The notes below the pieces were generated by a model. That model was not told where the DNA came from. It saw only the letters and a list, made by a program, of their open reading frames with translations, and did no database searches. The position numbers and the translations under genes were made by a program. From contig DQCI01000019.1 in assembly GCA_003545125.1 (NCBI GenBank), positions 1 to 6,720 of the forward strand: 6,720 nucleotides of DNA. The letters run 5' to 3'. Positions within the stretch are counted from its first letter, which is position 1. The number at the start of each line of letters is the position of its first letter. This DNA is from Paracoccaceae bacterium (GTDB lineage Bacteria; Pseudomonadota; Alphaproteobacteria; Rhodobacterales; Rhodobacteraceae). Positions 1-4,079 of the stretch are shown piece after piece.

Positions 1-232
1 CGAAGTCGACGTTCAGGAAGGTCTCGATATGGGTCAGGGCGGCGAGAACCGCGTCTTTCTCGGCGTTCGTCCAGGCGCTCCAGCCGGTGAGGCCACTGAA
101 ATCATCGTCCGGGACACTGTCTTCGAACTGGTAGGTGATCGTGAAGGCCGGATCGCCGGTTCCGTTGATCGCATCTGCGAGATAGAAATGCTCCATCTGC
201 AGCGCTTCGATGATCTCGCTCTGGCTTGGCAT
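1..232 (-). CDS. Serralysin-like M10 metalloprotease, N-terminal fragment (runs off left edge)
   Basis: An open frame on the minus strand starts at an ATG at 230-232 and runs off the window after 77 complete codons. A GGAG ribosome binding site lies at 239-242, six bases before the start. The protein begins MPSQSEIIEALQ. At residues 31-77 it shows the pattern typical of the start of a serralysin catalytic domain: TITYQF, then a WSAWTNAEKDAVLAALTHIE helix, then FLNVDF. In this family these are the first strand and first helix before the zinc site (HExxHxxGxxH), which lies outside the window. There is no N-terminal signal peptide, as expected for proteases exported by type I secretion through C-terminal RTX repeats, which are also not visible. 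The gene is transcribed away from pccB and has no obvious metabolic link to it. Family assignment rests on recall of the motif pattern. The zinc site, length and secretion signal are unseen. Confidence 0.72.
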   Translation of the reverse strand, partial: MPSQSEIIEALQMEHFYLADAINGTGDPAFTITYQFEDSVPDDDFSGLTGWSAWTNAEKDAVLAALTHIETFLNVDF

Positions 233-353
233 GTGCTTCTCCGCAGGCCCCCTCGTGCGGGGCATCTTGCACAGGCAGGGTGCGGAAATGGCGCAGAAGG
301 ATGGCGGCTTTGTGTCCGCGACGGGTTGCCGCGGAACTCGGGGTCGGCACCGG

Positions 354-417
354 GAATTCGCATATTTGCAATTTGCAGGAAGTCCTTTGAGGGGCCTTTG
401 CAAATACGCCCGAATTC
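354..417. repeat. Gapped inverted repeat enclosing the TTTGCA boxes upstream of pccB
   Basis: The left arm at 354-371 reads GAATTCGCATATTTGCAA. The right arm at 398-417 reads TTGCAAATACGCCCGAATTC. The reverse complement of the right arm matches the left arm at 17 of 18 positions, with one substitution and a two-base insertion. The arms are separated by 26 bases. The dyad covers the whole box cluster in the middle of the divergent region between the protease gene and pccB. It could be an extended two-sided operator, or two regulator sites placed in opposite orientation for looping. The symmetry is directly visible; any function is inferred. Confidence 0.6.
365..404. promoter_or_regulatory. Putative PccR (ScfR-family) operator: TTTGCAAA box cluster
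   Basis: A perfect 8-base palindrome TTTGCAAA lies at 397-404. Two close copies, TTTGCAA (365-371) and TTTGCA (372-377), stand side by side 25-32 bases upstream. A degraded half-site TTTGAGGG (386-393) precedes the perfect box by exactly 11 bases. In Rhodobacter sphaeroides the regulator PccR controls pccB through paired TTTGCAAA motifs about one helical turn apart, raising expression during growth on propionate or acetate. The match in motif and target gene makes a PccR-type operator likely here. Spacing differs from the described TTTGCAAA-N4-TTTGCAAA arrangement: only one box is perfect, and the strong neighbours lie about two to three helical turns away. The cluster sits about 190 bases before the pccB start, so the leader may be long. 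No clear -35/-10 pair could be assigned; CTTTGG (419-424) with TTAGAA, 17 bases apart, is a weak candidate. The regulator gene itself is not in the window. Confidence 0.6.
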
Positions 418-455
418 GCTTTGGTCCGGGCGTGCGCCCCGTTAGAAGGTTGCGA

Positions 456-480
456 GATCAATCCGGGGCTCGGGTTGATC
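456..480 (+). other. Hairpin in the pccB upstream leader
   Basis: GATCAATCC (456-464) and GGGTTGATC (472-480) can pair over nine base pairs with one G-U wobble, around a 7-base loop GGGGCTC. It lies 112 bases before the pccB start codon and has no following T-run, so it is not a classical terminator. A smaller GGGCG/CGCCC stem sits just upstream, from about 428. Depending on the unmapped transcription start, this could be a leader RNA structure or another DNA dyad. No known riboswitch was recognised. Confidence 0.35.
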
Positions 481-578
481 GCGAAATGCGTGCAGCTTCA
501 GCGCGGGCTGCGAATAGTTTCGAACAGGGCAACGATCCCGGCCTTGGGCAAAACGCTTCGGACTGCGCCGAACACGAC

Positions 579-584
579 AGGAGG
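579..584 (+). promoter_or_regulatory. Strong ribosome binding site of pccB
   Basis: A perfect AGGAGG lies eight bases before the ATG at 593. This fixes the pccB start and rules out the longer overlapping frames that begin upstream. Confidence 0.85.
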
Positions 585-592
585 ATCGCCCG

Positions 593-2125
593 ATGAAAGA
601 CATTCTGCAGGAGCTCGAAAACCGCCGCGACGTGGCGCGAAAAGGCGGCGGCGAACGCCGGATCGAGGCGCAGCACGGCAAGGGCAAGCTCACCGCGCGC
701 GAACGCATCGAGATCCTGCTCGACGAGGGCAGCTTCGAAGAGTTCGACATGTTCAAGGCGCACCGCTGCACCGATTTCGGCATGGCCGACCAGCAGATCC
801 CCGGCGACGGCGTGGTCACCGGCTGGGGCACGATCAATGGTCGGCTCGTCTATGTGTTCTCTCAGGATTTTACCGTTTTCGGCGGGTCGCTCTCCGAGAC
901 CCACGCCGAGAAGATCGTCAAGATCATGGATATGGCGGTGCAAAACGGCGCGCCGGTGATCGGGCTCAACGATTCGGGTGGCGCGCGGATCCAGGAAGGC
1001 GTCGCGTCGCTGGCGGGCTATGCGGATGTGTTCCAGCGCAACATCATGGCCTCGGGTGTGGTGCCGCAGATCAGCGTCATCATGGGGCCCTGCGCGGGCG
1101 GGGCCGTCTACAGCCCGGCGATGACCGACTTCATCTTCATGGTACGCGATTCGTCTTACATGTTCGTCACCGGTCCCGATGTTGTGAAAACGGTGACCAA
1201 CGAGGTGGTCACGGCCGAAGAACTCGGCGGCGCTTCGACCCACACCAAGAAAAGCTCGGTCGCCGACGGCGCCTTCGACAACGATGTCGAGGCGATGGAC
1301 GAGATCCGGCGGTTGTTCGATTTCCTGCCGCTCAGCAACCAGTCTGGCGTGCCGGTGCGCCCGTTCTTCGACAGCCCCGACCGGATCGAGGAAAGCCTCG
1401 ATACGCTGATCCCCGACAACCCGAACCAGCCCTACGACATGAAGGAGCTGATCCGCAAACTCGCCGACGAGGGCGATTTTTTCGAGATCCAGGCCGACCA
1501 CGCGGGCAATATCCTCACCGGCTATGTCCGGCTCGAGGGCCGCACCGTCGGCGTGGTCGCCAACCAGCCGATGGTGCTCGCCGGCGTGCTCGACATCGAT
1601 TCGTCGCGCAAGGCCGCGCGTTTCGTGCGCTTCTGCGACGCCTTCGAGATCCCGATCCTCACCCTGGTCGACGTGCCGGGCTTCCTGCCGGGCACATCCC
1701 AGGAATACGGCGGTGTCATCAAGCACGGTGCCAAGCTCTTGTTCGCCTACGGCGAGGCGACGGTGCCGAAGGTCACGCTGATTACCCGCAAGGCATACGG
1801 CGGCGCGTATGACGTGATGGCCTCCAAGCACCTGCGGGGCGATTTCAACTACGCCTGGCCCACCGCCGAGATTGCGGTGATGGGGGCGAAAGGCGCGGTC
1901 GAGATCCTCTACCGCTCCGAGCTTTCCGACCCCGACAAGATCGCCGCGCGCACGAAGGACTACGAAGACCGCTTCGCCAACCCTTTCGTCGCCGCCGAGA
2001 AGGGCTTCATCGACGAGGTGATCCAGCCGCATTCGACCCGCAAGCGGGTCTGCCGGGCGTTTGCCTCGCTGCGGGGCAAGAAGCTCACCAACCCGTGGAA
2101 GAAGCACGACAACATTCCGCTGTGA
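593..2125 (+). CDS. pccB: Propionyl-CoA carboxylase, carboxyltransferase beta subunit
   Basis: This 510-residue cytoplasmic subunit transfers CO2 from carboxybiotin on PccA to propionyl-CoA, giving (S)-methylmalonyl-CoA. It has the usual length and two-lobed crotonase-like fold of acyl-CoA carboxyltransferases. The N-lobe carries the early [13 protein letters not shown] segment (28-40), [12 protein letters not shown] (126-137) and the oxyanion-hole segment [11 protein letters not shown] (165-175, glycines 169-170). The C-lobe carries [15 protein letters not shown] (360-374), the second oxyanion segment [10 protein letters not shown] (400-409) and [20 protein letters not shown] (419-438). Asp407 aligns with Asp422 of Streptomyces coelicolor PccB, the residue linked to propionyl- over acetyl-CoA preference, which supports the substrate call. 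Start choice rests on AGGAGG eight bases upstream. It is the first gene of a five-gene run ending at 3724 and lies downstream of TTTGCAAA boxes typical of PccR control. The Rhodobacterales enzyme has been crystallised as an alpha6beta6 complex using Ruegeria/Roseobacter subunits. No key residue looks damaged. Confidence 0.97.
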   Translation: MKDILQELENRRDVARKGGGERRIEAQHGKGKLTARERIEILLDEGSFEEFDMFKAHRCTDFGMADQQIPGDGVVTGWGTINGRLVYVFSQDFTVFGGSLSETHAEKIVKIMDMAVQNGAPVIGLNDSGGARIQEGVASLAGYADVFQRNIMASGVVPQISVIMGPCAGGAVYSPAMTDFIFMVRDSSYMFVTGPDVVKTVTNEVVTAEELGGASTHTKKSSVADGAFDNDVEAMDEIRRLFDFLPLSNQSGVPVRPFFDSPDRIEESLDTLIPDNPNQPYDMKELIRKLADEGDFFEIQADHAGNILTGYVRLEGRTVGVVANQPMVLAGVLDIDSSRKAARFVRFCDAFEIPILTLVDVPGFLPGTSQEYGGVIKHGAKLLFAYGEATVPKVTLITRKAYGGAYDVMASKHLRGDFNYAWPTAEIAVMGAKGAVEILYRSELSDPDKIAARTKDYEDRFANPFVAAEKGFIDEVIQPHSTRKRVCRAFASLRGKKLTNPWKKHDNIPL

Positions 2126-2191
2126 GGGGACGAAGAAGGTGCATTGGGTTTCCAATCGATACGGGCCTCGCCGCCGCGCGGGCGAGCGCGC

Positions 2192-2536
2192 ATGAGCCGG
2201 CGCCGCTGGCATATGTCGCGCGCCGCGGGCGGCGGCGTGGTGCTCGCACGCAGCGTGGTGCGGTTCGATGTCTCGGCCGAAACGCAGCTGCCGTCGGCGG
2301 CGCCCGCGCGCATCGCCCACCAGGTGCGCCAGGATGTCTGGCGGGCGCTGAGGCGGCTGAGGGGGTTCGCGCCGGTGGTGTCGGTCGAGCCGAACGCGAC
2401 CGGACTGCGCATCGTCGCCGGTGGTGCCGTCACCGGCGCGATCCCGCCGGGCACGGGCGCCGCGATCGCGGCTGTCCTCGAACACCGCGGCAATCGCGCA
2501 CGTTGGCTCGCCCATGCGCGCAGGGGGCAGGGATGA
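2192..2536 (+). CDS. Hypothetical protein of the pccB operon
   Basis: I do not recognise a named family. From the ATG at 2192 the product is 114 residues, rich in Arg, Ala and Gly, with no signal peptide, membrane segment or cysteine. Two parts look structured: a helix around ARIAHQVRQDVWRALRRLRGFAP (39-61) and a Gly/Pro-rich turn GGAVTGAIPPGTGAAIAAVL (77-96) followed by RARWLAHARR (102-111). The stop overlaps the next start as ATGA (2533-2536), indicating translational coupling. The start is uncertain. ATG 2192 has no good Shine-Dalgarno sequence and sits just after a CTCGCC/GGCGAG hairpin (2167-2186). An in-frame TTG at 2144 has AGAAGG close upstream and would give 130 residues; ATG 2213 is also possible. 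The basic, helix-rich character could suit nucleic-acid or protein binding, but that is a guess. Position and tight coupling support a real gene, and small unnamed proteins are, as far as I recall, usual at this place in Rhodobacterales. Confidence 0.7.
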   Translation: MSRRRWHMSRAAGGGVVLARSVVRFDVSAETQLPSAAPARIAHQVRQDVWRALRRLRGFAPVVSVEPNATGLRIVAGGAVTGAIPPGTGAAIAAVLEHRGNRARWLAHARRGQG

Positions 2537-2919
2537 TACGGGAGGCGCTGATCGCGCTCGCGGTGGCAACCGCCCTGCCGGCATTCGCCCAGCAGGCCGA
2601 GATCGCACTCCCCTCGGGCCGGCTCGTGACCTTTCACGATTCGATTCGCGACGACGCGGGCGAGACCCTGCGCTTTCGGTTCCTCGAGCCGGACCTCGGA
2701 ATGGTGGTCGAGTTCGTCCCTTACGCATCCCTCGAGGCCGACATGCGTTTCCTGTGCGAAATCTATGCGCTCGACCGTCTCGACGGCGCCGCGTCCACCC
2801 AGATCTTCATCTCGATCTCCGACCGCCCGGTCGAATTCGGCACGCAGGACCCGGACGCCGCCCAGGTTTTTGAGGCCTACCGTCCCGAAGACGGCGCCTG
2901 CATCTGGGAGGGATTCTGA
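2533..2919 (+). CDS. Secreted/periplasmic DUF6497-like protein
   Basis: The protein has 128 residues. Residues 1-20 form a clear Sec signal peptide: a short charged start (MIRE), a hydrophobic core (ALIALAVATALPAF) and a likely signal peptidase I site after AFA, so the mature protein should be periplasmic. The mature part includes IALPSGRLVTF (24-34), LRFRFLEPDLG (46-56), FLCEIYAL (73-80), QIFISISDRPVEFGTQDPDAAQVFEAYR (90-117) and the C-terminal EDGACIWEGF. The SDRPVEFG and GACIWEGF blocks resemble the Rhodobacterales family I know as DUF6497, whose role is unknown. Two cysteines, Cys75 and Cys123, are the only ones in the mature chain and could form a disulfide after export. The start overlaps the previous stop (ATGA), and the stop overlaps the next start (TGATG), so it is made as part of the pccB operon. 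Why an exported protein accompanies a cytoplasmic carboxylase is not evident. The family name is from memory; the export call is firmer. Confidence 0.8.
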   Translation: MIREALIALAVATALPAFAQQAEIALPSGRLVTFHDSIRDDAGETLRFRFLEPDLGMVVEFVPYASLEADMRFLCEIYALDRLDGAASTQIFISISDRPVEFGTQDPDAAQVFEAYRPEDGACIWEGF

Positions 2920-3317
2920 TGCCCGATTTCCACCTGTTCTCCAACGGCCCCCGCCCCGTCGCACCCTTCAGCCACGCGGTTGAGGCCGACGGCTGGGTGA
3001 TCCTCACCGGGCAGATGCCGACCGACCCGGCGGCGCCCGACGCGCCGCTCCCGGAGGGGATCGAGGCGCAGACCGCGCGCGTGATGGACAACCTCACGCT
3101 GATCCTCGGCGAGCTCGGCCTCGATCTCTCGCACGTCGTACAGTGCCGCTGCTTCCTGACAGACTTCGAGCGCGACTACCCAGCCTTCAACGACACCTAC
3201 GCGCGCAACTTCCCCGCCGACCGCCGGCCCGCGCGCACGACCGTGGGAGTGACGGCGCTCGCGGTGGGGGCGCTGGTCGAGATCGACTGCATCGCGCGCC
3301 GCCCGGAGGTGGGCTGA
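2919..3317 (+). CDS. RidA/YjgF/YER057c/UK114-family protein (Rid family)
   Basis: This 132-residue cytoplasmic protein has the full Rid length and is expected to form a trimer with active sites between subunits. RidA enzymes hydrolyse reactive enamine/imine products of PLP-dependent dehydratases (2-aminoacrylate, 2-aminocrotonate) to 2-oxoacids and ammonia. Visible landmarks are WVILTGQMP (26-34), the central helix RVMDNLTLILGELGLDLSHVVQC (54-76), PARTTVGV (104-111) and VEIDCIARR (120-128). Arg106 matches the substrate-carboxylate-binding Arg105 of E. coli RidA, and Glu121 matches Glu120. The E. coli Tyr17 position is Phe17 and Cys107 is Thr108, so it may belong to a Rid subgroup other than archetypal RidA; I therefore give no symbol. 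RidA action on threonine-derived 2-aminocrotonate gives 2-oxobutyrate, a precursor of propionyl-CoA, which makes its place in a PCC operon sensible but unproven. Coupled at both ends by TGATG overlaps. Confidence 0.9.
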   Translation: MPDFHLFSNGPRPVAPFSHAVEADGWVILTGQMPTDPAAPDAPLPEGIEAQTARVMDNLTLILGELGLDLSHVVQCRCFLTDFERDYPAFNDTYARNFPADRRPARTTVGVTALAVGALVEIDCIARRPEVG

Positions 3318-3724
3318 TGGCGCTCCCTGACATGACCAAACACCGGGGCTTCCCGGGACGGCTCCCGGGGACGGACTTCCAGTTCACCCTGCGCCGCGCC
3401 AACAAGAAAGGTGCCGTGCCGCTCACCGCCCGTGAGCGCTACGCCGACCGCCGTCCCGCCGACCGGCGCGCCGACGAAGGCTTCATGGCGGCGCTTTGGG
3501 CGCATTTCGGCGATGCCCCCTTCGAGCGCGGCAATCTCGATGCCGGGCGGCTCAGCTGGCTTTTCGGACGCGAGGTCTTGCCCGCCGAGGACCCCTTCGA
3601 CGCTGCCAGCTACGCGGCGCTCCTCAGGATCGACGTTGCCCGCGCCCGGGCGGCGTTTCCGGCGGCCTTTGACGACAAAGAGGCCTGGGACGACGATCCC
3701 GACGATGAGGGGTGGACAGAATGA
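3317..3724 (+). CDS. Hypothetical protein, last gene of the pccB operon
   Basis: No family is recognised. The 135-residue product lacks a signal peptide, membrane segment and cysteine. The first half is basic (THKRGFPGRLPGTD-like start, RRANKKGA at 27-34, ARERYADRRPADRRADE at 38-54). The middle is helical and aromatic (GFMAALWAHFGDAPFERG 55-72, LSWLFGREVLP 79-89). The tail is strongly acidic (DDKEAWDDDPDDEGWTE, 119-135). This charge split is the most notable feature and could mediate protein contact or self-association, which is only inference. The start ATG overlaps the rid stop as TGATG with GGAGG (3305-3309) seven bases ahead; a much longer upstream extension in this frame only shadows the rid gene. 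An ATG overlapping its stop at 3721 opens a further frame, but that one does not look coding. A Rho-independent terminator follows 170 bases downstream, so this gene likely closes the operon. Confidence 0.75.
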   Translation: MALPDMTKHRGFPGRLPGTDFQFTLRRANKKGAVPLTARERYADRRPADRRADEGFMAALWAHFGDAPFERGNLDAGRLSWLFGREVLPAEDPFDAASYAALLRIDVARARAAFPAAFDDKEAWDDDPDDEGWTE

Positions 3725-3894
3725 GCGTCTTTTTGCCGTCTGTCCTCTCCGGCCGGCAATCCGCCGCCCAATCCCGGGTTCGGGAGGTCGCGCGCTGTTG
3801 CCGCCCTGATTTTCGGGATTACCTTTTCGGCATGGCAGCGGCTCTATCCCGGCTGGCTGCCTGGTTTAGACAAACCGTTACCCTTCCCCTTCTT

Positions 3895-3934
3895 CCCGGT
3901 CTGTGTCTGCGTGACACGGGCCGGGATTTTTCTT
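3895..3934 (+). terminator. Rho-independent terminator after the pccB operon
   Basis: CCCGGTCTGTGTC (3895-3907) pairs with GACACGGGCCGGG (3913-3925) over 13 continuous base pairs, two of them G-U wobbles, around the 5-base loop TGCGT. It is followed at once by ATTTTTCTT (3926-3934). A long GC-rich stem with a T-tract on the plus strand is the classical intrinsic terminator, and it is not matched by a T-tract for the minus strand. It lies 170 bases after the last operon gene and 145 bases before pccA, so it should separate the two PCC subunit genes transcriptionally, or act as an attenuator if readthrough is regulated. Confidence 0.85.
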
Positions 3935-3961
3935 GCCCACCGTGCGGCTCGACCCGCGGCG

Positions 3962-4030
3962 CGAAATCCGGTGCGGATTTCGGCACAGATTTCGCAACGA
4001 AATCTGTTTCGGTTTCCGCCTCGGAAACCG
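3962..4030 (+). repeat. Array of three perfect short-loop hairpins with 24-nt period upstream of pccA
   Basis: Three successive perfect palindromes with 3-base loops occur. CGAAATCCG-GTG-CGGATTTCG is at 3962-3982 (9 bp stem). ACAGATTTCG then CAA then CGAAATCTGT is at 3985-4007 (10 bp stem). CGGTTTCCG-CCT-CGGAAACCG is at 4010-4030 (9 bp stem). Their centres are 3972, 3996 and 4020, so the spacing is exactly 24. Hairpins 1 and 2 share the GATTTCG/CGAAATC core and can also pair with each other's arms, allowing alternative folds; hairpin 3 has a different stem. The array lies after the terminator and ends 38 bases before the pccA ribosome binding site. Options are a REP-like palindromic element family, a 5' leader structure protecting or regulating pccA mRNA, or a protein binding array. 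The stems are certain; the role is not known. Confidence 0.8.
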
Positions 4031-4068
4031 CGCCGCGCCCTGCCGGCATCCCCAGACATCGACAAAGT

Positions 4069-4073
4069 GAGGA
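4069..4073 (+). promoter_or_regulatory. Ribosome binding site of pccA
   Basis: GAGGA lies six bases before the ATG at 4080 and supports this start. The next AGGA (4075-4078) is too close to the start to serve. Confidence 0.75.
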
Positions 4074-4079
4074 CAGGAC

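Larger units (their letters stand above)
3725..4079. other. 355-base non-coding region between the pccB operon and pccA
   Basis: No convincing gene lies here. A frame opening at ATG 3721 continues to 4098, but it would cross a strong terminator and three hairpins, overlap pccA by 19 bases, and encodes a low-complexity product rich in Arg, Ser and Pro with many cysteines. Bases 3725-3894 contain only weak dyads (for example TCCCG/CGGGA at 3772-3785) and a pyrimidine-rich stretch from about 3880. Then come the terminator (3895-3934), the hairpin array (3962-4030) and the pccA ribosome binding site. Since a terminator lies upstream, pccA presumably needs its own promoter, or depends on readthrough; I cannot assign clear -35/-10 boxes. 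Confidence 0.7.

Noticed and set aside
421..1812. 463-codon plus-strand frame overlapping pccB
   Set aside because: It is an out-of-frame shadow, extremely Arg-rich, with no ribosome binding site or known motif.
458..2728. 756-codon open frame on the minus strand opposite pccB
   Set aside because: It is an antisense shadow of a high-GC gene; the translation is His/Arg/Asp-rich repeat-like text, as expected from GC-biased codons read backwards. The plus-strand PccB is unmistakable.
3765..3790. tRNA T-arm-like GGTTCGGGA sequence
   Set aside because: It lacks the GGTTCRA consensus, and no cloverleaf, anticodon arm or acceptor stem can be drawn around it.
3962..4030. Short CRISPR-like array
   Set aside because: The units are self-complementary palindromes with different sequences and no unique spacers of normal length, and there are no cas genes.
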